NCBI GenBank assembly: GCA_963691655.1
Contig: OY829329.1
Coordinates: 17,870,708-17,934,707, forward strand
Direction of reading: 5' to 3'
Source of the DNA: Toxonevra muliebris
Taxonomy: Eukaryota; Arthropoda; Insecta; Diptera; Pallopteridae
DNA length: 64,000 bases
Positions 1 to 10,239 of the stretch are shown one piece after another. The first letter of the stretch is position 1. Each line of letters begins with the position of its first letter. The notes below the pieces were generated by a model. The model worked only from the letters and a program-made list of their open reading frames with translations, made no database searches and was not told the origin of the DNA. A program made the translations under genes and the position numbers.

Positions 1-445
1 GGATTTACAGCCCATTAAGAGGGTTCACAGAAAGTTCATTTGTTCTAAAAGAATGCTTCTCATAAAATTTTACTATAGATTACTGAACATTAGAAACGTG
101 TAAACTTGGTTTTAGAATTACCACGAGTACTCAGGAGCACTTTAGCTAAGCAACTAGCATACTCTGATCCCGATCACTTCTGTCGCCCTCAAGCTGCTGA
201 AAATTAGAATATTTCATATACTTCTTTTGTTGTTGCTTTACTATTGTATTAACTTATTAAAAATTGCATACTTTCCAGCTCAATTTCCAACTGCTGCTGC
301 ATTGTCAAGTAGTGAAATTAAAAACTTCATTTTCCATCATCTTCCTCATGATGCCATGTTGTGAATACTAAAATATATGCAAAGCAAAATGTTGGCAATA
401 ACAATTTAGTGCTGCCAAGTAATGCTAAATGTGACAGCTGTTACT
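1..445. other. AT-rich non-coding DNA
   Basis: I see no gene, RNA or repeat here. The only open frames are short and have no recognisable protein signature. The stretch resembles ordinary fly intron or intergenic DNA. Confidence 0.6.
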
Positions 446-471
446 CACACACACACACACACACACACACA
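446..471. repeat. (CA)13 microsatellite
   Basis: An uninterrupted run of CA dinucleotides. Similar CA/TG tracts recur through the window (1063-1087, 6482-6496, 6934-6950, 14296-14318, 30580-30608), as is usual in fly non-coding DNA. Confidence 0.97.
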
Positions 472-560
472 TACCTATCTTACCCTTACCTCCCCCAGTA
501 TTTGCTTCAACTATTCACACAATCGTTGACTTTTATCCTGAAAGCAAATAAGAAAAGGAG

Positions 561-670
561 ACGATGACGACGACGACGACGATGAAATCCTTTTTCAATT
601 CTTGAATCAATTCAATCCAACATTAATTTTTTTTCTGCTTTCTGGGTGTATGTATGTATGTATGTGTGTA
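561..670. repeat. (GAC)n and (ATGT)n microsatellites
   Basis: A short GAC/ACG trinucleotide run covers 561-583, and an ATGT tetranucleotide run covers about 647-670. AT-rich unique sequence lies between them. Confidence 0.85.
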
Positions 671-1062
671 AATTTGGCATCTTCGCTTTAGTGTGTTTAC
701 AGTCGTGGGGTTTTCTTCATCATCATCGTCATCTTCACTTTTTCTTCTTATTTTTTTTTTTCGCGGAAAAGAAGCTTTCACTTGATTTTCTTATTTGCAG
801 CCAGCCTGATGTGCTTTGTATGCCTTTTAATTTTAATTTATGTTTTTTTTAACACACACATTTTCTTTTACTTTTACTATGAATAAAAAAAAAGCAAACA
901 GAAAAAGTAAAAAAGGAAAAATATTTTTTATTTTTTCCTTTTCGCTGCCGACATTTTGCTTGTGTTTGTTGTTGTTGTTGGCTGTTGCCGCTTGCTTTCT
1001 GGCTGTTTTCTGCAATTGTTTTTAACGCCTCAAGGCGCATTTTGCACATTTTAAATTATGCT

Positions 1063-1087
1063 CACACACACACACACACACACACAC
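1063..1087. repeat. (CA)12 microsatellite
   Basis: Uninterrupted CA repeat. T-rich sequence with GTT runs (about 968-980) lies just upstream; no gene is seen between 671 and 1527. Confidence 0.95.
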
Positions 1088-1527
1088 CACACATAAACAC
1101 GTGTGATGTGTTTAAGTGTGTGCGTTTGTTTATATTTCACAGATTTCTTGTTTTTGCAATCTTCTTTACATCCTTTCACGTTTGCTTTTGTTACTCTGCA
1201 ACATGCGCTTAATTTTTGTTTTTTCCTTAACGCTTTTAGTTTGCATGTGTGTGAGTGAATGTTGAAAATATCTAGGTGTGTGTGTGTACCTCTTTTTCAT
1301 TTGTTGTTGTTTTGTAAATATTTTTTACAAAAATAGAAAGAAAATTTTTCCCAGAAGGCTCTGCCAAACAATGTAAATACTTGTTTATATAATTTTTATT
1401 TTCTAGGATATTTCGCAAGAGAAATTTTCGCTTTCATTTTTGCTCACGTTGGATTCTTCGCACTTGAGTCAAGTTGGCCTTTTTCATGATTCTCTCAACG
1501 TTAGGACGGGCAGGTGCACATATACAC

Positions 1528-1695
1528 AGAGAGAGAGAGGGGGTAGAGAGGTAGAGAGAAAGAGAGAGGGGGGAGAGGTAGAGAGAGAGAGAGAGAGGGG
1601 GTAGAGAGGTAGAGAGAGAGAGAGGGGGGGGAGAGGTAGAGAGAGAGAGAGAGAGGGGGAGAGGTAGAGAGAGAGAGAGAGAGAGAGGGGGAGAG

Positions 1696-1736
<41 letters not shown>

Positions 1737-2140
1737 AGAGGTAGAGAGAGAGAGGGGGGAGAGGTAGAGAGAGAGAGGGGAGAGGTAGAGAGAGAGAGAG
1801 AGGGGAGAGAGAGAGAGAGAGAGAGAGGGGAGAGAGAGAGAGAGAGAGAGAGGGGAGAGAGAGAGAGAGGGGAGAGAGAGAGAGAGGGGAGAGAGAGAGA
1901 GAGAGAGAGAGGGGAGAGAGAGAGAGAGGGGAGAGAGAGAGGGGGAGAGGTAGAGAGAGAGAGGCAGAGGTAGAGAGAGAGAGGTAGAGAGAGAGAGGCA
2001 GAGGTAGAGAGAGAGAGGCAGAGGTAGAGAGAGAGAGGCAGAGGTAGAGAGAGAGAGGCAGAGGTAGGGAGAGGGGGAGAGGTAGAGAGAGAGAGGGGGA
2101 GAGGTAGAGAGAGAGAGGGGGGGGAGGTAGAGAAAGATGG
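1528..2140 (+). repeat. ~600-bp pure-purine (AG)n/GGGG minisatellite
   Basis: Almost every base on this strand is A or G, broken only by single T (GGTAG) or C (GGCAG) bases. The pattern is AG runs alternating with blocks of four to eight G. A regular subregion around 1960-2065 repeats every 20 bp: GGCA falls at 1997, 2017 and 2037. On the opposite strand the tract reads as long Ser/Leu/Pro open frames of 240-255 codons, which are repeat artefacts because the unit has no stop. Long mirror-symmetric polypurine tracts can form triplex (H-DNA) structures; that is known in general and inferred here. Confidence 0.95.
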
Positions 2141-2311
2141 AGTAAAAGAGAAGACTAGTTTTTGTAAATAAATTGCATAAATATGTTCTTGAAAATAACA
2201 AGTCATTTTTAACTTACATTGTGTTTTCTTTATTCAACTTACACTTTGCTTAGGAACTCATAATTCCATCTTGAGAAAATTTTATGCAATAACTTTTCTA
2301 TTGGTTCCCAC

Positions 2312-2487
2312 AGAGCAGTGACGGCCAATCGTTTAAGCTCTTCAAAGCGCCTATGATTAAGGTGCTTCTAAAAAGCTGATCAGCTGTCGCTGTCTCGTTT
2401 TTTCTCACATATTCCAGTGTAAAAGAGAGCTTTAAAGTCTAATACATATGGAATTCGTGGATGATGGAGAATGGCCGTCACTGCTCT
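2312..2487. mobile_element. Small inverted-repeat element (MITE-like), copy 1
   Basis: The left end reads AGAGCAGTGACGGCCA and the right end is its reverse complement (TGGCCGTCACTGCTCT), 176 bp apart. There is no open frame of note inside. The (C)AGAG...CAGTG start resembles hAT-type termini, but I see no clean 8-bp target duplication, so the superfamily is a guess. An internal GCTGATCAGC palindrome lies near 2376. Confidence 0.75.
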
Positions 2488-2976
2488 AGATTCTATAATC
2501 TATCGCTAGTCCTACAATTCAAAAAATATTCATATCAAAAAAAAAATTATTATGTAAGTATTTCCAGAAAATACGAAAATAGTCAAATAGTTACGTGACA
2601 TTTATTTTTAGGGAGAGTTGACACTGATTCGAGTTACTCCCGATACCGAACTCGATGCGCTGGATAAGTTCTTATCGAAGATCCTTTCTGACGTATCATT
2701 TGTTAGTTACCCCGAGCTGATCCTTTCTTTACACACAACAATTGTAGCAATACCCTGCAAAATACCTTGGTTTTTTTACTATTGATCTTTGCTGGCCTAA
2801 CTTTTATTCCTCCTAACTACAGGCAGCTTTAAGCTTTTGCTTAAGCTTCAAGGTTGTCATGGCCCAATACTTAGACCATCGAGCCACTTAAAACTTAAAC
2901 CTTTCCATTTGAGATCGTAAGCACGAAAAATAAAGTTTTGATCGCCACTCACATATAGAGTTGTTTAGAGTGCTTT

Positions 2977-3155
2977 GCAGCAGTGACGGCCTAAAGCAGA
3001 GAAACTCTTCACTATGAATAAGTTTAGGGTGCATTTATAAAGCTTTTCAGTTATCGTTCTCTTTTCTTTCGTATATTTTTCAATACAAATGCTTTGAAGC
3101 ATTAAAAAATATGTATGTATTTTGTCAATGATGTGGTATAGCCGTCACTGCTCTA
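2977..3155. mobile_element. Small inverted-repeat element (MITE-like), copy 2
   Basis: The left end reads GCAGCAGTGACGGCC and the right end GCCGTCACTGCTCTA. Internal sequence matches copies 1 and 3 in order: an AAGCTTTTCAGTTAT-like block, a T-rich block, then TTTGTCAATGATGTGG near the right end (TTTGTCAACGATATAA in copy 3). It is non-coding. Confidence 0.72.
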
Positions 3156-3393
3156 GATTTTCTAAATTTTCGCCAGAACATAGTTCCTTTTCCTTTTTTT
3201 TTTTGGTTTCTTGACCAAATTTCACTAGATTTCGAATTTCTTTTGAGCTGACACTGTCTCGAATTTGACCCGAGGTCAAGTACGAAGGATAGAAAATTTT
3301 TGTAGGTCGGATTTTTTTAGAATCCAGTTTCCTCGAAGGCTCCTGCCGTTTTCTTTTTTTTTTGTTCTTCTGCGTGTATAGCAAAATATCCTT
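3156..3393. other. Unit body between MITE copies
   Basis: This is part of the ~680-bp higher-order unit. The block GAGCTGACACTGTCTCGAA has its counterpart after copy 1. A 79-codon minus-strand frame across here is Lys-rich low complexity and I do not call it a gene. Confidence 0.4.
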
Positions 3394-3475
3394 AGATTAG
3401 GTTAGAGTGACTGTCTAGAGACACACTTAGGCCTGAATGACCTATTGTAATTCCACATCAAATATCCTTATCATT
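3394..3475. mobile_element. Dispersed GATTAGGTTAGAGTG repeat, possible LINE 3' tail
   Basis: The segment begins GATTAGGTTAGAGTGACTG and continues through TTAGGCCTGAATGACC and TTGTAATTCCACATCAA. I recall this order (GGTTA run, then a tract ending in TTGTRATWCCACATC) from very common fly dispersed repeats, probably the 3' ends of non-LTR elements. This rests on memory of the family only, so the assignment is tentative. Confidence 0.35.
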
Positions 3476-3671
3476 GTCAGATCTCAAATTATATCCATCC
3501 AGTAGTCGGTTTTAGTTTTTTTATAGCTCTTGTTCCAACCCCTAAAGTGAAGATAAAATATGCTTCTCATCAAGACAGTCAACATAGGAATCTCTCCTCC
3601 GTTCGCGAATAAGAGCATGAAAAATTAAGTTTTGAATGTGACTCGCACACAGTGTCAATGCAAGTGGTTCT

Positions 3672-3830
3672 AGAACAGTGACGGCCAAGTGTGAAAAAGA
3701 CATTAAGACATATACGATTAACGAGCCTTGCAGTTATAGCTGTTCCATTTTTTCGGACATATAACACAACTTTTGCTATACTGAGACATATGAATTTTGT
3801 CAACGATATAAAATGGCTGTCACTGCTCTA
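3672..3830. mobile_element. Small inverted-repeat element (MITE-like), copy 3
   Basis: The left end reads AGAACAGTGACGGCCA and the right end TGGCTGTCACTGCTCTA, about 158 bp apart. The internal order is conserved with copies 1 and 2, with small deletions. TCTAGA-like sequence at both edges gives no convincing target duplication. Confidence 0.72.
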
Positions 3831-3989
3831 AAGAGAACATTTTTATAACATGCTCACAACGATTATGTCAAAAATGTAAAAAACCTTGAGTCTAACGACA
3901 AAAATATCGTTTTAAAAATTAAATAAATCAGTAAGAGGACGAAAGAGGCTATTGGAAACGTTACGAAGTAATACGAGATTATCAATAGA

Positions 3990-4262
3990 GGGCAGCCAGA
4001 GCCAATAAAAGGCAATTCGATACAATTAGAAATAATTTATAGCAACCATAGGTAATCAGAGTTAAAATAAAAAGCAAAACAAAAACAATAGATGACAGTC
4101 AGTTCCAATAGAACCCAGCCAGGGCCACTAAAAGGCAGCCAGAGCCAATTGAAGGCAAACAAGGCTATTAAAGGCAGTCACAGCCAAACTAAATCAGCCA
4201 GAGCCAATATAGAGCAGTTAGAATAAATACAAATGCAGCCAGAGCTAATATAAAGCCGCTAG
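3990..4262 (+). repeat. Degenerate ~20-bp minisatellite (GGCAGCCAGAGCCAATA)
   Basis: Units resembling GGCAGCCAGAGCCAATA recur about every 20-25 bp with many substitutions (for example 3992, 4132, 4197, 4231). No coding potential is seen. Confidence 0.75.
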
Positions 4263-4324
4263 AAACAACAGTGAAAGACAATCAGAGGACAATGCCACGT
4301 CGACGGCGAAAAGAACAAGCAAAC

Positions 4325-5035
4325 AGCCTACTGCGATCAAAAATTTTAAAACTTCGTATGTATAAACATCACGCCACTAGAAATAACCAATAGCAGTGAA
4401 GCAACAAAAATATAACATCATACTTTCCAGTCGTGACTGTGGCGAATTGGAAAAACAAAACAAAAAAGAGGAAGACCTGCCTATAAGGAAGCAAGCAAGG
4501 CAGGACTCTCTCTTCTGTTGGTGGTAGCCGTTCAGGGAACACATTGTGCCGATAGCCGTCATTGTGGTAACAGCTCCCATTGTCCCGATAGCTGCGTAAA
4601 AGGAAAGACATGCGGGTGAGACATAGCCTCAAGTAGTAAACCCCAACCCAGTGACGCACGTATTCCAGTGATCCAGTAACAAACGAATAGAGTTAGGAAA
4701 ACTTCAGGTCATATTTCCGTGAACGACATGTTGTAGCTTGCTAACTGATCAACGTGCATGGTAATAAGCCGACTTGGTTTACCGTATGGAAGGGGAAGGA
4801 CGAAAAGCAGCATCACCGGGTACACTGCGACGCAAAGGCACGCACCCCAGTATAAAGTTATTTACATTTCGCACAGCTACAGACTGCGCTTCAGTATTGT
4901 TACTTATACTACGCACAGCAGCACTACACCAACGCCTCAGCATTGTTATCTATAGTTCATACAGGAGCGTTACATTAGCGCCCTAGTATCGTTACCTAGA
5001 CTACGCACAGCAGCGCTACAGACAAGAGTAGCTGA
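4325..5035 (+). repeat. Dispersed repeat family with internal minisatellite, copy 1
   Basis: This segment is colinear with 39,363-39,930. Shared blocks in order are: ACTGCGATCAAAA then ACTTCGT (4330 / 39,368); CCAACCCAGTGACG / CCAACCTAGTGACG; AAGCCGACTTGGTT (4768 / 39,752); and GCAGCATCACCGGGT (4807 / 39,875) followed by AAAGGCAC. Each copy ends in a tandem array, but of a different unit. Here the unit is ~45-50 bp, built on ACTACGCACAGCAGC (about 4910 and 5005) with GTTACCTA-like spacers. It is probably a non-autonomous mobile element; its class is unknown. Confidence 0.7.
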
Positions 5036-5040
5036 GGAAG

Positions 5041-5473
5041 GTTGAGGGTAATTTAATGTCTTAAGATTCCAGATATTTTTTTTGGTAAGAACTTTTTTTT
5101 TTAAACACAGTATAAAACTTTCATCATTCCTTTAGTCTGTTGGGAATAATATTCTAAACTAGACTAAAAAAACTGTCAAAAATTTTGCGTATAAGGTGTA
5201 GATGGAAGATTCATGTTTTCACAAAATTTTTCTTCTTTTATAGCAAACGATGAAAAAAAATCAATTTTAGGTACGCCGATATTTTCCACCAATTTTCATG
5301 TTACCGATGGTACGGCCTGACCGAGGTTGACCTCTTTACTTATTCGCCTAAAAAAAAAATCGAGAGTAACTCAAAAGAATTTCGAATCCAGGTCTAACAC
5401 GATCCATATAAAGTAAAGAACATAACGTATAAAAAAATATATTGTAATTGTTTCCGAAATGTTGAAAGTTCAG
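5041..5473. other. AT-rich non-coding DNA
   Basis: I see no gene or clear repeat here. Short T-runs and A-runs only. Confidence 0.5.
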
Positions 5474-5671
5474 TTTTTGATGTGATAACATCTTCACTCT
5501 GGGCTGAAGGAAAATTTATAAAGGAGTAAATTTATAGAAATTAAAATCAAGTATTACGTGAGTGTTGTGTGAGGTTTCACAGTAAGCGTGGGTTTATTAG
5601 TGCGTGTACTGTTTGTCTCACTTGCATCGCTTGGAAAAACAAAACACCCATAATAGTGCCTGTCAAAATTC

Positions 5672-5746
5672 ATGACGCCATAGCTTAGTTGTTCAGTGCA
5701 TCAGCAAGCACGCAGCCATTTGTGGCCAAGGTTCAAATCCCACAAA
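5672..5746 (+). mobile_element. tRNA-derived SINE head
   Basis: An RNA polymerase III promoter pair is visible. The A box is TAGCTTAGTTG (5681-5691) and the B box is GGTTCAAATCC (5730-5740), an excellent match to GGTTCRANNCC at tRNA-like spacing. The 5' acceptor bases (GACGCCA) do not pair with the sequence after the B box (CACAAAT), so this is not a functional tRNA. It lies inside the 5474-5956 element, and no equivalent was seen in the sister copy at 27.7 kb. Confidence 0.65.
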
Positions 5747-5865
5747 TTTTTTTTTTTTAAATAAAAAAAAAAAATTAATTATTCAATCCCTACAAATAAA
5801 ATTTTTTTTTATTTAAAAAAAAAAATTATTCAATCCCTACAAATTAATTTTTTTTTTAAATTATA
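5730..5865 (+). repeat. Triplicated B-box-like segment with A/T hairpins
   Basis: GTTCAAATCCCACAAAT at 5731 is echoed twice as ATTCAATCCCTACAAAT (about 5782 and 5829). Each is followed by long T and A runs that can fold on themselves. The ~50-bp unit seems to have duplicated the 3' part of the tRNA-like sequence. Confidence 0.65.
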
Positions 5866-5960
5866 ATAACTTATAACTGAGCCGCTAAAATTTTGTTACT
5901 GTCTTGCAGGGAAAGTATGTTATCACATCATGTGACGAGTGCGGAAGGTACTCGTTTTTT

Positions 5961-7285
5961 GTTTTGATTAGAGCGGAACGGAACGGAAATTCTTCATTTT
6001 TCGTTTTGCTTTGTACCCTTAGAAAATACAGTAGCAATTTGGAGACTTTTTTTGCAATGGTGTTGTATATATAAATAGTCGAATAGGTATTATAGGATTA
6101 TAAATTCATTCACAATTAGATTTGTGGCTTTTAAATTTATATTCATTATTAAATTAACAAAATTAATAATAACTAAATTATAATAAATGCATTGAAGTGA
6201 AATTAAATAAATTATTTTCCCCCATTTTGAAGTAAATGGAAAGTGCAACTCCATCGCAATTCAGGAACGAGGCAAAAATTTATATACAACGCACATATAT
6301 ATGCCTGCCTGCCTGCCTTCCTAAATCAAAAATTGGGGACAAGTGACGTCGCCCTTCTTTCATCCTTATCGCATGCTTATACTTATTGCAAAAACACACA
6401 CACAACTACCACATATTCATACCTACACACCACATCAAAGCTTATAGCTTGAAGGAATCTTTGTGATTATTTGTTCTCACTCACACACACACACACTCAT
6501 ACAACCATCAATACAAAGAGTCACAAAAATGCACACACATGAGCGCATAAGAACGTAAATATCACCAAAAAAAAAATAATAATAATAAATGAATGTGTAT
6601 GTGCACGATGAAGTGTTAGCAACATTTGCTGCCACAGGTGCACACAAGGAACTTACCCTTGAGCTAAAGTTCTATGCTCATGATTTATGCAGATATCGTT
6701 ACAAGTATTTAGTGTGAAGTAAAATTTCCATTTTTTGAAATATGCATAAAATGTTAAAATGGATGGATAGCGCTAGCACTACCGATAGATGGATGGATGG
6801 ATGGAAGAAAAAATGACGCTGCATGAATTCAGAAAATATTTTCACTCACAAAAGTTTATATGTAATGAAATGCTGCTATGTCATGGCATGTGAAGAGCAC
6901 AAGAAAATCTGTTTGCTCCAAAAAGAAAAAATCCACACACACACACACACATATATAAACTATGAATAAAAAGTGCAAAAATCGAGGTCACTGGTCATTA
7001 TCAAACTGACAACGTCATAAATTTTTGTGAGCTGTGAAATAATTTCTGGATTTTAAGAAAAATATGTGTGCATAGCAGAAAATGTGCATAAAGGTATTTT
7101 TCATTTCATGAGGAGGGGGAAAAAGAAGCTTATTTTGTGAAAAGTATATAAATATAAGAGCAAGCGTAGAATTATGAACAAACAATTTGAGGTCAGAAAT
7201 AGAAAGCAAACAAAAAAAAAATCAATTTTCTCAACTTAAAACTAGTAACTTTCGAACTAATTCGCATCCAAAAAAAGAATTAGAA
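5961..7285. other. Non-coding DNA rich in microsatellites
   Basis: No gene is seen. Simple repeats include (CA)n at 6482-6496 and 6934-6950, (GATG)n at about 6783-6805 and an AAT run near 6576. Small open frames at 6243-6452 and 7015-7209 (minus) have no recognisable features. Confidence 0.55.
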
Positions 7286-7289
7286 CAAA

Positions 7290-7680
7290 GAATTTTGATA
7301 ACACTGTACAACAGGCAAAATAGTTTGAGTTTTTTCCCGGTTGTTCTGGAATACAATTTTTGAAAGCTTGATAAGATAAGGGGGTTCATTTATGAAAACT
7401 CTTTTTCTGTTTTTGTTTAATTCTTTTCTCCACGAATCATACAATTCTAAGATTTTCTGATGAAAAAAATGTTCAAATACACGATAAATTTATAAAATAT
7501 TTTTTTAAATCCAAAACTCTTAAAAATTGCACAATTAGTGTACAAAATAAAAACTGAAAAAAACCAAGAATTCCGAATATACACGAAACCTGACCCGAAA
7601 TATTTTTTTACAAATCTGTGTAATCAGCGGCCAAAAAGACTGCAGAAAAATTGGCCTACAACTCATTTACTATTTTAAAG
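7290..7680. repeat. Dispersed repeat with CACTGTACAACA end
   Basis: CACTGTACAACA occurs at about 7303, and CCTGACCCGAAA...TCTGTGTAATCAGCGG at about 7587-7630. The same pair of motifs recurs at 39,073-39,118 (plus) and at 46,607-46,735 (minus). I do not recognise the element. The remnants are old and patchy. Confidence 0.4.
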
Positions 7681-7955
7681 TCTCATTTTGTTGTAATCAT
7701 TAAACTTTTGGAATTTGGGAGTTTTATTTTTTCAGGTAAAATAACAGTTATTTTGAGAGTTATATTTTTTTTTGCACAGAAATAAAAACTACTTTGATAC
7801 TCCGTAACTCTCAGGTAAAAAAAAAAATTTATCTCTGGGAGCTTTATTTTTTTCAGGAAAAAATAAAACATATTTTGAGACTGAAAATTATTTTTAGTCT
7901 TAGGGTAAAAATATCATTAAACTGTTAGAATTCGCACACTGTAACTCTCAGATAA

Positions 7956-8052
7956 GGAGCCGATCATATATTACGGAGGAGAAGAGATGGTACGTTTTGT
8001 TCCCATCAGGAAAGGGGGTTGCTCAAAAGTTACGTAATATGTGAACGACCCC
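7956..8052. mobile_element. 97-bp MITE, TCGTTCACATATTACG termini
   Basis: The left end GGAGCCGATCATATATTACG matches the reverse complement of the right end (GGGGTCGTTCACATATTACG) at 16 of 20 positions. It splits a unit of the surrounding tandem repeat just after CTGTAACTCTCAGATAA. Similar GTCGTTCACATATTACGTAA ends are common in insect short repeats, in my recollection. Confidence 0.6.
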
Positions 8053-8516
8053 CAAAAATTAAAAGCAATGTTCAGAAATAAAAACTGCTTTGATACTCCG
8101 TAACTCTCAGGTAAAAATCAAAACTTATCTCTGAGAGTTTTATTTTTTCAGGAAAAGTTTTTTTGAGACTAATGTTTTTTTTTTGTTTTTCGATAAAAAT
8201 AATCTGTTGAGTAAAACTATTGGAATTGAAGAGTTTTATTTTTTCAGGCAAAACTCTGAAAAAAGCAAAACTCTGGAAGCGAAATTTTTTGGGAATGCGG
8301 GAGTTTTATTTTTTCAGGTAAAAATAACTGTTATTTTGAGAGTTATATTTTTTTGTTCAGAAATAAAAACTACTTTGATACTCCGTAACTCTCAGGTAAA
8401 AATTAAAATTTATCTCTGGGAGATTTATTTTTATCAGGCAAAAATAAAACACATTTTGAGACTTATAATTAATAATTATTAAACTGTTAACTTCGAGCAC
8501 TGTAACCCTTAAGTAA

Positions 8517-8813
8517 GGAGATGTTCACGTTTTACGTAACGCATATTACAAAGTGTTACATGAAGGGAGGAGGGTCATCAATTGCGTTACGTAACGTCGG
8601 TTTCATACGATCAAATACAGATAAGTTAAAAATTTTGAAATTAATTGAAATTTGTGAATATACTAGGAGGGGGAGAGGGGAAAAGTGAGAGGAAGAGGGA
8701 GGGGATTGATAGGGAAGAAGGGCAAAAGGAGTGGCATATTTTGTTACGTCCAGGGAGGGAGGGGGAGCTAAAAATTGGGCAAAAATTACTTTACCTAACA
8801 TGTGAACTGATTT
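8517..8813. mobile_element. ~297-bp MITE, same terminal class
   Basis: The left end GGAGATGTTCACGTTTTACG pairs with the right end (reverse complement AAATCAGTTCACATGTTAGG). It shares the GTTCACNTNTTA core with the 97-bp MITE and lies at the equivalent unit position (after CTGTAACCCTTAAGTAA). The interior has GCGTTACGTAACG near 8583 and a G/A-rich stretch. It is non-coding; a 99-codon minus frame over it is a shadow. Confidence 0.55.
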
Positions 8814-9279
8814 TAAAATGAAAATTGATGTGAGAGTTTTATTTTTTTCAGGCAAAATTTTAAGTTTTTTTTTACTTATTATTTTAGTCAGAAAAAAAAT
8901 ATTTTTTTTTTATCTGTAATGTAATGTAATGTAAATAATCTGTTGTGTAAAACTGTTGGAATTTAGGAGTTTTATTTTTTCATGCAAAAATAAAACTTAT
9001 TTTGATAATTAAATTTTTTTTTTTTTGAGAAATTGGGCAAAAATAAATATTAGATTGTGATTATAATTAATGTGCTTTTATTTTATCAGTCAAATATATT
9101 TTGAATTTCACCCGAAGAAAATAAGTAAAAAAAATTTAGTTTTTTAAAAATTTTTTATAGGTTTACATTGAAAAAAAAAAACTTTGTTATATGCATGGAA
9201 AATTACAACCCGTAAAATAAATCTTCTTTAAAAAAAATTAAAAACGATTCAAAAATTCTTTTCATACTTTCGATTTACT

Positions 9280-9442
9280 GAAACGTGGATGAGTTTTTCT
9301 AAAGGACGAGACCCATATATTTAAAGCTTTCCTAGAAATGTCATGTGGAAATTTTCCGCCATACTGCCATTGGTTGCGTGAATTGGTTTATTTGAAGGAC
9401 GAGACTCATGTATTAAAGATTTCCAAGAAAATCAAAGTGCAA
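9280..9442 (+). repeat. Two-copy ~92-bp tandem duplication
   Basis: TCTAAAGGACGAGACCCATA then TTTAAAGCTTTCCTAGAAAT (about 9298) is repeated as TTTGAAGGACGAGACTCATG then TATTAAAGATTTCCAAGAAA (about 9390). No function is apparent. Confidence 0.7.
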
Positions 9443-9449
9443 CGAGAAT

Positions 9450-10239
9450 TAATTGAAAATAATACCAGAAATATGTTCTTCGAAATTCACTTTTACTAAC
9501 CAATGCCAGCAGCGAATAAGCAACTAATAACACACACTTAATTCTATACAAAGTTTTTTATATTCCCTGCATTCAATTCATCATAAACCTGTATAAAAGA
9601 ATAAACTACACCCCCAACCCCATTTATGTATTTTTATTTAACCCTTTCTATTCCCCTTTTAATTAGCGAATCCGCGGCAGCAAATGCCCCTCGAGTAATA
9701 TAAACCGTAAATTAGATTTTAATTAATTCCAAAACTAGTCGCAATCTTTTTCATTTGCCAAAACAAAACAAAAAAGAAAAAACAAACAAATATATATGAG
9801 GGTAGGTGGTGATGGTGAGGGTATGACTATATTCTTGTTGCTGGCAACATAGCAAACACATACTATATGTACAAAAAAAAAAAAATGCTCTTTAGTAATG
9901 TGACAGCAAATATCCGGAACAAAGATTTCATGGAACTACTACAACCACCACTCGTATTCGTTGTACTATTTTCCCTTGATGGTGAATCAGAAAAAAATTT
10001 ATAGTGGTAGTATTAAAAAAAAAAAAAAAAAAAAGTACTCAATCTTAAAGCTACTTTACAACTTATAATTGGATTTATGAGACAAGGACAAAGAAAGGTT
10101 GACTCGTTGGTTGACGACGACTGAGTTGAGAATTGCAGAAAAGCTAAAGCTAAAAAAAAATATCGAGCGCGCAAAAAGTAAAAAACTAACCAGCAACAAA
10201 GCACAAATGTTAAAATCAGCACGAACATAAATTGCATTT
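9450..10239. other. AT-rich non-coding DNA
   Basis: No gene is seen. Long A-runs occur at about 9872 and 10,016. Confidence 0.5.

Larger units (their letters stand above)
2312..3830 (+). repeat. Three-copy higher-order tandem, ~665-695 bp period
   Basis: Three copies of one small inverted-repeat element start at 2312, 2977 and 3672, a spacing of 665 and 695 bp. Flanks are also related. Before copies 2 and 3 the sequence reads GCACGAAAAATAAAGTTTTG (about 2921) and GCATGAAAAATTAAGTTTTG (about 3616). After copies 1 and 2 it reads GAGTTGACACTGATTCGAG (about 2615) and GAGCTGACACTGTCTCGAA (about 3245). The spacing is therefore better explained by duplication of a larger unit than by three separate insertions. 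The copies are well diverged. Confidence 0.65.
5474..5956 (+). mobile_element. Foldback/Helentron-like non-autonomous element, copy 1
   Basis: The left end carries TGATGTGATAACAT (5478-5491). Near the right end is its inverted copy, ATGTTATCACATCA (5917-5930). Beyond the inverted repeat come TGTGACGAGTGCGGAAGG and a small hairpin, CGAGT...ACTCG (about 5936-5954), then a T-run. A sister copy at 27,699-28,590 shares both ends. Subterminal inverted repeats, a variable core and a 3'-side hairpin recall the Helentron-associated (DINE-1-like) elements of flies; that class assignment is inference. The core holds the SINE head and A/T-run triplication described separately. Confidence 0.65.
7690..9060 (+). 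repeat. Diverged tandem units (GAGTTTTATTTTTTCAGG family)
   Basis: Units containing GAGTTTTATTTTTTCAGG, AAATAACAGTTATTT and ACTCCGTAACTCTCAGGTAA recur, for example near 7718, 7835, 8130, 8230, 8300, 8420, 8832 and 8968. Units are truncated and irregular (about 110-300 bp). The same TTTTATTTTTTC plus AAATAAC/GTTATTT core appears at 19.87-21.33 kb, so this family was seeded at least twice. Confidence 0.75.

Noticed and set aside
1434..2206. Two overlapping minus-strand frames of 240 and 255 codons
   Set aside because: They translate the polypurine minisatellite as Ser/Leu/Pro repeats; the unit has no stop codon. There is no domain and no non-repeat coding sequence.
5672..5746. A functional tRNA gene on the plus strand
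   Set aside because: The B box is excellent but the acceptor stem cannot form, and the 3' side runs into A/T-run repeats.
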